Assembly (NCBI GenBank): GCA_009763385.1
Contig: VDCT01000041.1
Coordinates: 186,001 to 250,000, forward strand
Reading direction: 5' to 3'
DNA: 64,000 nucleotides
Origin: Coix lacryma-jobi var. lacryma-jobi
Lineage: Eukaryota; Streptophyta; Magnoliopsida; Poales; Poaceae
The notes under the pieces were generated by a model. The model saw only the letters and a list, made by a program, of their open reading frames with translations. It had not been told where the DNA came from and made no database searches. Positions 29,932 through 42,000 of this stretch are shown in pieces. Made by a program: the position numbers and the translations under genes. Positions within the stretch are counted from its first letter, which is position 1. Each line of letters begins with the position of its first letter.

Positions 29932-31623
29932 TCAGCGGAGGAGATCCAGACCCAGTCAACGCCGGAAGAACCCAGTCCGGAGGAGAACCTGACAGAGGAA
30001 ACCGGAGGGACAGACGCCGACGAGCTACCAGAGTGCCGCGACCACTGCCCGTCAGACTTTGAGAAAGGCAAGCCCCGGAGCATTCTAACTCCTACGGTTT
30101 GCAAATGCTTTACAATTAACCTGATGATGGATGTTGCATTAAGTTATAGGAATTGATTGCTACCGTTGATGCATTACTACTTATCCTTGACCACCTGCAA
30201 TATATCTTGATATCCCTGTTTAGGTCTAGGCTCGTTAAATGCTTAGCCCTGCTTAGATCGGTAAAAGTCGGGTGATTCCCTGTCTCCCGCATTAGGTGGA
30301 TACTGATCATGTTTAGCCTGTGCTATCATGAAGATAACCATGTGATAATTAATTTGAGACAGAGGCGGGATGTAAGAGCAGTAGGACATGGGTTCTGTAT
30401 GCTAGTAGGCTCCCATCTGTGTCGCATAGGACCCGTTCGGGAATGTCCCTTCAGTCAAATTGAACGCGTCGATCACTTAACGGAGTAGGTCTGAGTGCCT
30501 CCCGTGAAGCCGAGTAAGGTTATTCGAGCCGGTGATGGAGATGTTGACGCCTAACACACAGGGCCTCAGTTGTACCGTGGGCAACTATTCTGATCGACCT
30601 GGCATGGTCCGAGGGTAGGCAGGGCCTGATCGACCTGGCATGACCGTGGGCAGTTATAGATTGAGCGACCTGGCACTGAGATAACCCCCGGTGTAGAAGG
30701 GCCCATGGCCGTCCCGCGCGTTGTGTTCTCGAATTTCCTGACTGGTAGCTTACGACTGCCGTAGCCGGAATGTGCCGGGCGAGTGTGAGACATTTTATCC
30801 CCAGCTGGTAGGAATCGATTATAATCGCCATCGCTCCTGGACAGTGAGCAGTTGACTGTAGATCATCGCCCGTAGAACTTATGGAACTAAAGATGGTTAT
30901 GATGTTGAATATGAAAGGCTATTGATGAAATAGTCACTCTTGCTTGATTAATTAGCCAAGTGATTGCTCTAGATCAGGTGCAAATCTAGTTAATCAGGTT
31001 GATTATATAAAATTGACTGCTAATACTCTAGTGATGATTATTTAATAATGAAAATGCTTTTATGCAAAGGAGTCATTGTATGGCCAACCCTAGATACAAC
31101 CTTCCATGATCCTTGGTGTCTCATTATTTCTGGTTTGTCGGGTAAGTCTAGCTGAGTACCTTCTTGTACTCAGGGTTTTATTCCCTTATTGTTGCAGATG
31201 GCCAATGCTTTTATGGCTATTGTGAGAATTGCTTGTACCCGGTGACGGGAGATGACTAGACCAAGGGCATGGTCGCCACTTATCTCATCTGTTGCTTTTG
31301 TGGACCTGATCAACTGATGGCACCGTATTATGAACAATCCAAAACTTATGTTTAAAGACTATGTTGTTTCCGCTACTTCTATTAAACTATGGTTTGTAAT
31401 ATTATTTCGTACTCTGATGTAATTTGAACTATGTGCAACTGTGTTGTAATCTGTGAGCATGTTCACTAAACTAGTACGATCTTGGCTGGATGTTGTTGAA
31501 TGAATTGAAATCCTTCGAGATTTCCGGACTACCGGGTTTGTACGAGCTTAAGTACTTGAGGATCTTTGCGTTAAGCGGAGGTTTCAGTGCTTAATCTGGT
31601 GCAAATTGGTCGGTTCTGTCACA
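29932..31623 (+). repeat. 3' LTR of the Tekay-like element, last 1692 bp
   Basis: It begins TCAGCGGAGGAGATCC, equivalent to 14363 in the 5' LTR, and ends GGTTCTGTCACA, followed by the TSD AAGGC. It aligns gap-free with 14363-15720 plus 25919-26252. It still holds the uninterrupted C2 target TCATC at 31285-31289. Confidence 0.92.
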
Positions 31624-31628
31624 AAGGC

Positions 31629-32022
31629 CTCCGTAGTACTCCCGATCGCAGCGCTCTCGGTCACGGCGTTCCTCATCACAGCGCTCCCGGTCGCGGCACT
31701 CCTGGTCACGCTGTTCATCATCACGACGGTGTTGATGCTCGACGTTGCGCTGCTCCCAGTTGGCGCGTTCGGCGTCCGTCTCATTCGGTTGTGGAGCGCT
31801 GTCGGTGGAGACATTGAAGATGATACCTCCACAGTATGGCGGGAAGCCAGCGCCAGACTCCGTGGAGATGATGGTGGTAGTCTGCGTGGAGATGGAGTTG
31901 CTCGAAGGAGTAGACTCGGACGCGGAGGTCGCCGAGACAGTATCGTCGGAGAGCTCACGGAGGGTCACCATGCCGATGAGTGGAGCCACAGATCCCTGGT
32001 CGGGCAGGCTGGTTGGAGCCAT
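31629..32022 (-). pseudogene. gypsy gag (RIRE2-like), N-terminal half
   Basis: The minus-strand ATG is at 32022 (MAPTSLPDQGSVAPLIGM). The frame is open through a Ser/Thr-rich part, FPPYCGGIIFNVS, and then an Arg/Glu/Asp-rich repeat-like stretch (RDRERCDEERRDRERCD). It is split by the Tekay-like insertion and continues at 12446. The N-terminal layout is familiar from grass Ty3/gypsy gag proteins. Only this half has an unbroken frame. Confidence 0.75.
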
Positions 32023-32262
32023 CTGGTCGGAGCCGAAGGGCAGAGCCTAGTCGGAGAGTTGTCGCAGCGCCTGGCGCTAGAAAGTAGATGTCGCATCGCG
32101 CAGCCCGAAGGGCATGGAGTTCGTCGATGGAGCGTGGCGATGCGCCGGATGCAGATCCGATCTGGGGCAGCGGGCGGGTTGAGCGCTGGAGACTCCTGAC
32201 GGCGTACGCTGGCGATGCTGAAGATGAGGACGACCGAAGAGCTGCAAGCGAGCTGCCTCGAC
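32023..32262 (-). other. GC-rich leader of the gypsy fragment, joined to copia C3
   Basis: Probably the 5' untranslated part of the gypsy gag. No LTR or primer site is found for it. It abuts the end of C3 RNase H near 32263 without recognisable LTR ends, so the junction looks like illegitimate recombination or deletion. Confidence 0.4.
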
Positions 32263-35200
32263 GAAGTTACTTAGATCAAGCATATTAAGCTCACTTCGCA
32301 ATCTACAAAGGGTACTCTCATCTAGGGGTTTAGTGAAGATATCTGCCAATTGATCTTCGGTTCTAACTCCTTCTAGAGATATATCTTTCTTTGAAACATG
32401 GTCTCTTAGAAAGTGATGGCGAATATCTATGTGCGTTGTGCGAGATTGTTGAACCAGGTTGTTAGCAAGCTTAACCGCGCTCTCATTGTCACACAACAAA
32501 GGTACCGCTTCTAAAACTACAGCATAGTCTAGAAGGGTTTGTTTCATATAAAGGATTTGTGCACAACAAGCTCCCACGGCTATGTATTCCGCCTCGGCGG
32601 TAGATAAGGTCACACTATTTTGCTTTTTCGAACTCCATGAAACTAGTGATCTCCTAAGCAAATGGCACCCTCCAGATGTGCTCTTTCTATCAATTTTGCA
32701 ACCCACGTAATCCGAATCGGAATACCCAACGAGTTGGAAGTTAGCTCCTTTGGGATACCAAAGGCCAATGCTTGGGGTGTGCTTTAGGTACCTAAGGATT
32801 CTTTTTACAGCTGAGATGTGATTCCTTAGGATTGGCTTGAAACCTAACACACATGCATACACAAAACATGATGTCAGGCCTAGATGCGGTCAAGTATAAC
32901 AAGCTACCAATCATAGGACGGTAGAGAGTTTGATCAACCGAGTTACCTCCCTCATCTAGGTCGAGATGTCCATTTGTTGGCATTGGAGTCTTGATAGGCT
33001 TGCAATCATTCATATTGAAGCGCTTGAGGTCTTTTGTATACTTGTCTTGAGATATAAAAGTCCCCTCCTTCATTTGCTTGACTTGGAAGCCTAGGAAGAA
33101 TGTGAGCTCGCCAATCATGGACATTTCAAACTCCTTCGACATCAAGTCACCAAATTCCTTGCAATATTCTTCATTTGTTGACCCGAAGATGATATCATCA
33201 ACATAGACTTGACAAATGAAGATCTCTCCATCAAGCTTCTTGGTGAATAGTGTGGTGTCGACCTTCCCAATGGTGAAGCCCTTCTCAATGAGGAAGTCCC
33301 GGAGGCGCTCGTACCACGCTCTAGGGGCTTGCTTGAGCCCATATAGCACCTTGGACAACCTATAAACATGATTAGGATATCTAGGGTCTTCAAACCTAGG
33401 AGGTTGATAAACATAGACTAGTTCATTTATGAAGCCATTTAAAAATGCACTTTTCACATCCAATTGATAAAGTTTAATGTCATGATGTGATGCATATGCA
33501 AGGAGGATACGAATGACTTCAAGTCTTGCAACTGGTGCAAAGGTCTCTCCAAAATCCAAGCCTTCAACTTGAGAGAGCCCCTTTGCCACTAGCCTTGCCT
33601 TGTTTCTAACAACCACGCCTTGATTATCTTGCTTGTTCCTAAACACCCATTTGGTTCCAATGACACTTGCGTCTTTGGGTCGCTCTTCAAGGGTCCAAAC
33701 TTGATTGCGGGTCAAGTTATTCAATTCTTCATGCATAGCATTCGCCCAATTCGGATCCTTTAGAGCATCATCTACAATGGCAGGCTCAACAAGAGAAACA
33801 AAGGAGTGATGTTCCATAAATAAAGCAAGTTTTTGAGATCAAGTCATTACACCACTTGTTGGACTCCCTATGATGAGATCTTGAGGATGAGCTTGTAGTA
33901 GAGAGTAGTCCTTCAATCAACCACTTGAGGAGCCGCTTGTGGAGCATCAACATCTTGAGCTTGTACCACCATTTGATCTTAGGAGACATGAGTGTCTTCA
34001 TTTGGGTCTCTCCCATCTTTGTCATCATCATGTGGTACATTTGATGAGGATGGCTTGTCAATGACTTGCACATCATCATCATCATCTTTAGGCTTGATTG
34101 CTCCAACTGGCATGTTTTTCATTGCTTCCCTCAATGGTTCATCACCTACATCATCAGGATTCTCATGTGCTCCTTGAGAGCCATTAGATTCATCAAATTC
34201 TACATCATATGTTTCTTCTACCATCCAAGTGGCATGGTTGAATACTCGATATGCTTTGGACTTCAATGAGTAACCAACAAGAAAATCAATATCACATCGG
34301 CGTTGAAACTTCCCTAGGTGTTGGCGCTTCTTGTAGATGTAGCATTTGCATCCAAACACTCTAAAGAATGATGCATCCGGCTTCTTGTTGTTGAGTAGCT
34401 CATAGGGTGTCTTGCCAAGGAGACGATGAGGGAACAATCGGTTGCATGCATAGCATGCGGTGTTGATTGCTTCCGCCCAAAATCTTTCTGGTGTAGAGTA
34501 CTCATCTAACATTGTTCTTGCTAGGGTGATTAGTGCCCAGTTCTTCCTCTCAACTACCCCATTTTGTTGTGGTGTTTAGGTTGCGGAGACTTCATGTTTG
34601 ATCCCAACTTCATCACAATATAGCTCAATGCGGGTGTTGTCAAACTCCTTTCCATTATCACTTCTTATCTTCTTGATCTTCAAGTCAAACTCATTTTGGG
34701 CTCTCTTGGCAAACTTCTTGAATGAATGGGTTGCTTCGAACTTGTCATGAAGAAAGAATACCCAAGTGTATCTTCAATAGTCATCAACAATCACTAGGCA
34801 ATAGAGATTTCCACCCAAGCTAGCATATGTTGTTGGCCCAAATAAATCCATGTGAAGTAGCTCCAACTCTCTTGATGTTGACACAAAGGCTTTGGTTGGA
34901 TGAGTATTTGCAACTTGCTTGCCAGCTTGACATGCACTACACAATTTGTCCTTCTCAAATTTGACATCCTTCAAGCCTCTAACCAAATCCTTCTTCAATA
35001 GCTTGTTGAGAGTGTTCATGCCAACATGTGTCAATCTTCTATGCCATAACCAACCAAGAGATTGCTTCGTGAACAAACATGTCTTCAAGTTGGCATCTTC
35101 GGAGGTCAAATCCACTAGATAGAGATTGTTGTATCTAAAGCCTTGAAATATCACTTGAGAATCATCCTTCTTTGTCACAACCACTTCTTTCTCGGTGAAT

Positions 35201-35480
35201 AAGCATTGAAAGCCAAGATCACATAATTGCCCAACAGATAGCAAGTTGAAGCTCAATGAAGCAACTAGGAGCACATTTGATATTGTATGATCATTGGATA
35301 TTGCCACTTTGCCCAAACCCTTGACATTTCCCTTTGAGTTGTCACCAAATGTAATCTTTTCTTGGTCATTGACATTCTCTCATAATGAGGTGAACATCCG
35401 GGGATCACCATTCATATGTTGTGTGCAACCACTATCAATCGCCCAATGATATCCACCGGTCTTGTAGTTCACCTACACAC
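32263..35480 (-). pseudogene. copia pol, C3, with stops and frameshifts
   Basis: Protease is seen as WAIDSGCTQHM near 35440. Integrase has WHRRLTHVG and CSACQAGK, then LLHMDLFGP, RSDNGKEF and NGVVERKN spread over 34870-34530, with stops between. RT is open at 33817-32792 with KSAFLNGFI and YVDDIIF. A frameshift near 32800-32860 leads into RNase H (GYSDSDYVGC, STAEAEYIAV, LADIFTKPLDES). The frame then ends in LDLSNF at 32263 and fuses to foreign sequence. Several in-frame stops (for example near 34780) make it non-functional. Domain order is the copia order, with integrase before RT. Confidence 0.9.
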
Positions 35481-36592
35481 ACAAGAAATCAAGCTTGAGC
35501 TTTTGGGACCCAAACTTGTTGAGGCTCCTTAACCTTGTCAACTAGAGACTTTGCAACCCATATTTGCTTAGGCCTATTCTTGTTTGGAGGCCCCATGAAC
35601 ATGACTTTCACTTTGCCACTAGAGTCTTGTCTAAGCATGTAGTGAGCATTGAAAGCAAAGGGCCTAGCATGCTTGGGCAAGGGTGTGTGTGGTGGTGCTT
35701 CATAATTATGTGCAAAGTGTCCTTGTCCACACTCAAAACATCTTCCCAACTTCTTCTTTTGCTTAGGCTTTGAGTTGCGCTTGTGTTGCTTCAACCTTTC
35801 TTCAAGATAGCCAATACCACATCTATTTGTCATCACAGTGTTCAGAAGTAGCTCACTTTGAAGACATTGACCCTTGGTGAACTTCTTCAACCCGATGGCT
35901 AGATGTTCTTTTTCTTTCTTTAGCTTATCATTCTCTTGTTGGAGTTCCACTTGGGATGGTGACATTTTGTAGTCCCTCTCCATCTTCAATCTCTTGTTCT
36001 CTTCTTTCAACGTATCAAGCTCAAGTGTCATGCTATAATCTTCATCATGAGTTTCAATGACAACTTGCTTGGTGGTTGCTAGCTTCTCTAGATCAATCTT
36101 GAGCTTTGCATTCTCATTCTTGATCTTCATGTAATCATCATAATCTTCGGCCACAACCACTTTCTTGCCCTTGCTACTAGCTCTTTGCTCATCATGCTCA
36201 CTAAGCAAATCCTCACAAGATGTTGCTATATCACACTTAACAACATGGTTAGGAGCATCATGTGTCTCATGGGAAAGTAAATCATAAGCAATAACAAGTG
36301 CATCATGATCAACTTTAACTTGAGTAAATTGATCTTTGAGCAAAGCATAACTAGTGTTGAGCTCATTATGCATCTTATCAAGTTTCTCATTTTTAGCTTT
36401 GAGCTCTTTGTTAGAAGACTTGAGCTCCTTGATAGAAGATGACATACTAGCAAGTTCATTTTGTAACTCATCACTAGCATGGGTAGCATTGTTATACTTG
36501 TCAACAAGAGATTTATTGTCACGAACAAGCCTTTCATTTTTAGCTCTAGTCTTTCTTATGATTTTAGAGTAGTTATTAAGCAATTCAACAAG

Positions 36593-36670
36593 TTCATCAT
36601 AAGAGGGAGACTCAAATTCACCATCACTAGATTCATCATAAGAGGGAGACTCAAATTCACCATCACTTTG
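36593..36670. repeat. 39-bp in-frame tandem duplication in C3 gag
   Basis: TTCATCATAAGAGGGAGACT begins at 36593 and again at 36632. The copies are almost identical, so 13 codons are doubled without a frameshift. Confidence 0.85.
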
Positions 36671-37349
36671 TACCTTCCGGTCACCCTTTGCCATGAGGCA
36701 TAGGTGTGTAGAGGATGATGGTGACGGTGGTGGTGGTGGAGTAGAAGTCCCAATGACTAGAGCGACCACCTTCTCCTTCTCATCGTCACTATCTTCATTC
36801 GATGAGCCACCGGAGGAGTTAATGTCGGTGAGCCAATCACCAACAATGTAAGCCTTGCCATCTTTCTTGTGATATTGCTTTTTCTTGCCATCTTTCTTCT
36901 TGTGGGGCTTCTCACTTTTCTTCTCATCTTCACTTGATGAGTCATACTTCTTGCCCTTGTTCTTTTCTTGTAGTTCTCTTTCTTGGGCTTGGTGCATTGG
37001 TGAGCAAGATGGCCAAGATCACCGCAATTGTAGCAATCCATTTTGGATATTGGCCTTCTCTTGCTACTTGTGAAGAACTTCTTTCTTGAATCAAAGTTGA
37101 TTCCATTCTTGTGAAGCTTCTTCAACATCTTTGTAGTCCTCTTCACCATGAGTGCAATGTTGGTGTCATCTTCATCATCGGTTGTGCTCTCATGGTGGAC
37201 CTCAATTGCCTTGGACTTGCCCTTCTTATCATGACTTGCTTTGAAGGCCAAGTCCTTCTTGTCGGTGGAAGAGCCAACACTTGGTGTGATGTGCATGTAC
37301 ATCTCATGAGCATTGATCTTTCCCGAGACTTGAGTTGGTGTAGCGGTGG

Positions 37350-37431
37350 AAAGATCACTTTGATGAAGCACCGTCATAATGTGTCCATATAAAGATCACT
37401 TTGATGAAGCACCATCACAATGTGTCCATAT
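37350..37431. repeat. 41-bp tandem duplication in C3 gag
   Basis: Copies are 37350-37390 and 37391-37431, with two mismatches. Because 41 is not a multiple of three, this breaks the gag frame. Confidence 0.9.
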
Positions 37432-37643
37432 TTATCAATTGGGAGGACACAAAGGATCTTCCTCACAACATCGGATGGTTGCATTTGTGTGAGGACAAGT
37501 CCATTCAATTCTTCTACAAGAACATTCAAGCGTGAGTACATTTCATTTGCATTTTCATGTGCATGCATTTCGAAAGAATTAAGCTTTTGCATGACCAAAT
37601 GATAACGCTCCTCATGCTCACTCTTAGTTCCCTCATGGAGCGC

Positions 37644-38722
37644 TATTGACACTGGTTATCTATCAAAATTAATAGAGAAATAAATATGAAAAGGGCATGA
37701 ATTCAATCACCAACAAAGGTTTTCGGGTTTAATTGATAATATTCCACGAGTTTTGGTGAATTGTAATTCTGCAGGGACTAAACAGGAAAACCAGCACTGA
37801 TTACTTCTCCTAGAAGGAACCCGACGGAAGATTACGGAACCGACGCATCAGGAATACTCCAGAAGGACCTAGAGGACACCAGAGGGAACCACGAGGCGAC
37901 CCACGGGGGGAGGCCACTGGGCCCCACCGACCGGCCAGGTGGGCCCACCGGTCGGTCACCCCCTGGGCCCGATGGCCTCCATCTTCTGGAACCTTCTTTC
38001 ATCGCCTATGAGGATGCATCTCCGCCGTACCTAAAGTCGGTTTGATCCAAGGGCCACGGTTCCTCGCCCAGGGCTATATAACTAGACCCCAGACCCCCTC
38101 TCTCAATCATCATCATATCTCAAGTCATTAGAAGAGGAGGAGGATCAATCAGAAACCCTAACTTCCTTAGAGCCACATCAACTTAGGCATAGCTAGATAG
38201 AATTAGAATTAGAAGAGGCAAGCTTCGCTTGGATTCCGGATCTAGTCGCGAGATGGCTCGGTAAACCCAAGATCTTCTCTCTTGTATCAACATTATGGAT
38301 CTAATTATGTTTCTAGTTCATAATTGTTCTTCTAGTTCTTCATTGTTCTTCATTATTCATGTTCTAGTTCATCGTCTAGTTCATTGTCTAGTTCTTAATC
38401 TAGTTCTAGTTCGTGTTCTAGTTCATACTCTAGTTCTTGTCCTTATTCACCTCACTTCATTCCTAGTGCTAAATATAAATAACGACACTTGGAACATCTC
38501 TGGGTAAAATGCTGCTACAACGGGTGTATTTATCTGTGCGCTTGCGGGTAAATATTTATCTTTAGAGTCAATGCTATGATATAATCACATTGCTAGTTTC
38601 ATGTTGGGGATGACAACTTGACGCTAAGTGATGCTAGTAGTGTTCCGTGCATTTCTAGTGCCTTCACTAGGTTAGTATTCATAAAGTATATTTTTGAGTG
38701 ACCGCACTAAGAAGTGTCAACA
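37644..38722 (+). repeat. 5' LTR of the LARD-like element (1079 bp)
   Basis: It starts TATTGACACTGG and ends AGTGTCAACA. It carries GC-rich GACCGG/CCGGTC palindromic sequence near 37930 and a run of TCTAGTTC-like hexamers (38310-38445). About 680 bp present in the 3' LTR are missing here, between TAGTTC repeats. Confidence 0.9.
38075..38081 (+). promoter_or_regulatory. TATA box of the LARD-like LTR
   Basis: TATATAA in CAGGGCTATATAACTAGAC. The 3' LTR has the same box at 44160-44166, and the minus-strand LTR at 8026-9262 has GGGCTATATATA in the same context. Confidence 0.65.
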
Positions 38723-38730
38723 AGCATTTT

Positions 38731-38748
38731 TGGCGTCGTTGCCGGGGA
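38731..38748 (+). other. primer-binding site complementary to tRNA-Asp
   Basis: TGGCGTCGTTGCCGGGGA, 8 bp after the LTR end. It differs by one base from the complement of the plant tRNA-Asp 3' end. Confidence 0.9.
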
Positions 38749-38900
38749 ATGAATGAGTAATTAAGGACGGTAGCTAGAATACATTTTCAACATCTTGGAG
38801 CACTTTACACATGTGATAATTGAGATATAATATTCACCCATTATCCAAACAGACACACCCTGGCTTTTGTATAGTTTTGATCTTATGCAGGGTGAGGTGT

Positions 38901-39017
38901 ATGACTGGTTTTGAACTTCCGACAAACTACGTTGCGAATCCAGAGGCTTTGCTCGACAAGAGTCAATCTCAAGAACCATTCAGCCACTTTGCCAAGAATC
39001 AACCAGATAAGGTATAG
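38901..39017 (+). CDS. short ORF (38 aa) after the primer site of the LARD-like element
   Basis: It starts ATG 38901 (MTGFELPTNYVANPEALLDK) and stops at TAG 39015-39017. CTTATGCAG, an acceptor-like site, lies just upstream. The composition looks protein-like, and the position is where an autonomous relative would begin gag, so this may be a gag N-terminal relic. I recognise no family with certainty. Confidence 0.3.
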   Translation: MTGFELPTNYVANPEALLDKSQSQEPFSHFAKNQPDKV

Positions 39018-42000
39018 ACAATAATCGTCACTTTGACTTTCCGCCCACAAGGATCGAGAAGAAGGTCAACATTACAAGTTTTCAAACACATGACGAGTGA
39101 CGACACCAGACGCTGCACCAACCACAAGTTCCATTGTGAGTCATGGTAAGTTTAATCGAGGTGAGTTGGTCTTGCTCATGGACTTTAAATTGATGAGTAG
39201 TTATCTTATTAAATTCTTTGCATATCATTACATGTTTACTTTAAATGAATCATACATTCACTCCACTTAGTTTATGCTTTCACATACATATCACTTGCAT
39301 GCATTCATCTAAAAAAAAATAATACACTACTCACCTTGATGACACTCTTTCATCTCCATTAAAGTGAATCTCTATAGTGCTTTCATGCCACTGTTATTTA
39401 CTATAGTATGCTTAAGGTTTGGAGTATGTTCATACATCTTTTAAATTAAGCATGGTGCTTAGTCTAGAGGTGTTGATCTTACTTTCAAAGGCTTTTTAAA
39501 TTAAGCGTGGTGCTTAGGTTAAAATGTCTTCCTAGATTAAATTAGACATGGCATCTAGTTTGATTTTTGAACCAAGAGTATGCTCTAGTAGGTATCGGTT
39601 ATTTTGTTGGACTAACCCCTGCAGAAATCTCTCAATATCAATCTGGGGAAGTCAAGAGATAAACTCACACTAGGATGAAGCAAGGCATAGGATGAACTCC
39701 AACAACTTCATACAAAAGACATTGGCTCATTCATCATTGATGGAAGAACTGTAAGTAGCAAAGAATATTCACTTGTCTTTTCCTATAAGTCACCTTCTCC
39801 TTGAACCATGAAACAATACAGCCACCAAATTGTCTATGAACTATGATGAATCATGTCTATGCTAAAGCAATTCCAAATCCATCTACCCATTAGCATAGAT
39901 AAGGATTATAAATTTGGTAGTGGACAACCTGTATCTCAACTTTATCTATTCCCTCAAGTATGTGTCCATTAAAGAAAGGTCTTGCTCCACGAACCTAAAC
40001 CACGAGCCCTCGCCGAGAGGTAAATCGGTATTTATCTTATGACTTTAAGAATCTTGTCTTAATTTAAAAAAAATATGAACACATGAAGGTCCAATTATAG
40101 AAGTCGAATTATAAAAAAAGATTTTGTTCTTAGGACTAGTTCCCTTCGGGTACTCTTGGTCACTAACCACTGCAGGATAAGATCTATAAGTGAAAGGGGT
40201 GAACAATATCCGAGAACATGGAAGTTGCAAATACACCGCTAGGGATGCTTCAACATTCACACTTTCCTTTGTCTAAGTGTGGGGAGGAAGGCTAGCTCTT
40301 CTACAAATTCTACAATCATGCTCGTCCTCCCAATCAACAAGTTGTCAACATCCCGACACACTGGTTTGCAATCTCTCCACTCACTGTTACTTTGTCTCTT
40401 TAAGTTTGAATGATCTCACAAATTCCATGCTTGAAAATCAAACTTAAGATATAAAACAAAATTAAATCCTTTATAGAAGAAGTAATGGTGAATGATGAAG
40501 GTAAATAAAATATGGGATACAAGTTCTATGTTGATTAAAATGCCAAGATTAACTTCTCTATAGCATAGAAAGTAACTTTAGCTCAATGACAACACTACCC
40601 TTGTTATTACTTGTAGATCCCTTCGGGTATGTGTTGTCCACTAATGCTTTGCAGGAACAAGATAATGAGTGGAGCAATAGGTCCAAACACGATTCATGAG
40701 GAGAGAGTAAAATGATAGCAATTAAAGGTTGAGGAAGATGAAGTGTAACATAGGATACAAGATGCTCAGGAACAAGCTCAAGATGCAAGGAGAAACTTCA
40801 ACAGGAGAAAGGGTCACGATAGATCATCTATCCTTTGTCACATGGTGACACCACGCTTCAATGACAAAGGTAACATTTTAAGGTAAGTGATCATTCTCTA
40901 CAAAAGTTTTCCCATAGTCTTGCTCCGCACTTAAACAAAAAGAATTAAAATGTCTGAGTTACAACTTTAAATGTTTAATCTATAAAACTCAACATGCTTT
41001 TTTTTCTTTGAGTATCACTCTCTTAATCACTTAGTCTTGAAGAACTCAACCCTCGTTGTCAAATTCATGCTCACTCTTCTGATTTCATCCCCCATGTTTT
41101 AACAATGAAACAATGTACAAAACACCAATCTTATCATATTAAATGTGCCTAAGGTTAGAGTAGAGTAAATGAAGTTTTGGTTCTGTTGGTGTTTTCTCAC
41201 TAGCAGAACTTATGCACTTGATCTCTGCCTTAGTTTTGAGAGTAGGACACACTGTACAAAGAATGGTCTCCCAAAGTTTCACGAGTTCTAAAGGACGTTG
41301 CTAGCTTCCACTATTAATGCTTCACTTTAAAATGCTGGTTTGACATTTACTTTCCATTTCTTGATACATATGTGATAAAATAAATATTGCATCATCATTG
41401 AGTCACATACATAAATGGAAATCCAAAACTCTGTTGTTTTGTGCTTGAAAGAAATAAATCAAGGCTCTAAAATGATTAAGGTATAGTTTTTCACTAACCA
41501 TTAATCTATTCCACAAGCTTTGTTGTCTATTTGAGTTTCAACAGAAGACCAAAAATTCCCTATGATGCCGACGATATCTACATCCACTCAAGAACTCTAC
41601 TTCAACATTCGTAGCCCAAGAGAAGTGATGAACATCTACGCTATCAAGGATTCAAAGTAAATGACCATGCCAACACCCATTAAAAGACATGAAGAGCAAT
41701 AAACCAAAGGAGACAAGTCCACCAGCCATTTGAACGAAGAAAGAGAGTTCTACTGAAGTGCAATTAAGGTCTTCACCACAAGGACCTGTTAACGCACCCA
41801 AGGAAGAATTAAGAGCGTGCAAGAAGTCCTGTTCGATGGACTATAAACATCGAATCCTCGCCGGAAGGTAACTCGGTAGTTATCATATTTTTTTAGTATT
41901 AAATTCAGTACTGCATAATCATATCATTTTACTTCTAGTTGCATATTTACTTCATAGCAATTATATCTGCATCAGAAAACAAAATAAAAATATGAAAAAC

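Larger units (their letters stand above)
12447..31623 (+). mobile_element. Tekay-like Ty3/gypsy element, 5' LTR split by copia C2, pol deleted
   Basis: Five-base TSDs AAGGC lie at 12442-12446 and 31624-31628. The 5' LTR runs 12447-15720 and 25919-26252 (3608 bp without the C2 insert). Then come a primer site, a leader, an extra ORF (27046-28077) and gag-protease (28422-29931). Sequence jumps at 29931/29932 into the middle of the 3' LTR, which continues to 31623. RT, RNase H, integrase and any chromodomain are therefore missing, as are the first 1916 bp of the 3' LTR. The two LTR copies align over 1692 bp without gaps, and I count about 25 substitutions by eye. Lineage is inferred from gag, the CCHC knuckle and the long TGTAACACCC LTR. 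Confidence 0.85.
35489..37643 (-). pseudogene. copia gag, C3, main part, frameshifted
   Basis: After the insertion the gag resumes as ALHEGTKSEHEERYHLVMQK. A 41-bp tandem duplication (37350-37431) shifts the frame. The next frame (37377 down) carries the knuckle CYNCGDLGHLAHQC. A further frameshift near 36990 leads to the long last frame (36997-35489) with Lys-rich and acidic parts, a 13-residue tandem repeat (SDGEFESPSYDES, then the same with L), a long coiled coil of Glu/Lys heptads, and a degraded knuckle CFECGQGHFAHNYE that lacks the last Cys. It ends at the stop 35491-35489. Coiled-coil-rich long gags are usual in the SIRE/Maximus group. Confidence 0.85.

Noticed and set aside
29926..31623. 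Segmental duplication of 14363-15720
   Set aside because: It is the 3' LTR counterpart of the 5' LTR of the same element, bounded by TSDs.
32077..32262. Second RT motif, from MPFGLRDATSTF at the end of the fused C3 frame
   Set aside because: It resembles the gypsy RT motif MPFGL.NAP.TF, but the surrounding sequence has no RT blocks and a stop follows at once. Probably chance in the GC-rich leader.
38731..38748. tRNA-Asp gene
   Set aside because: Only 18 bases match the tRNA 3' end complement, right after an LTR. It is a primer-binding site. The same applies to 8000-8017.
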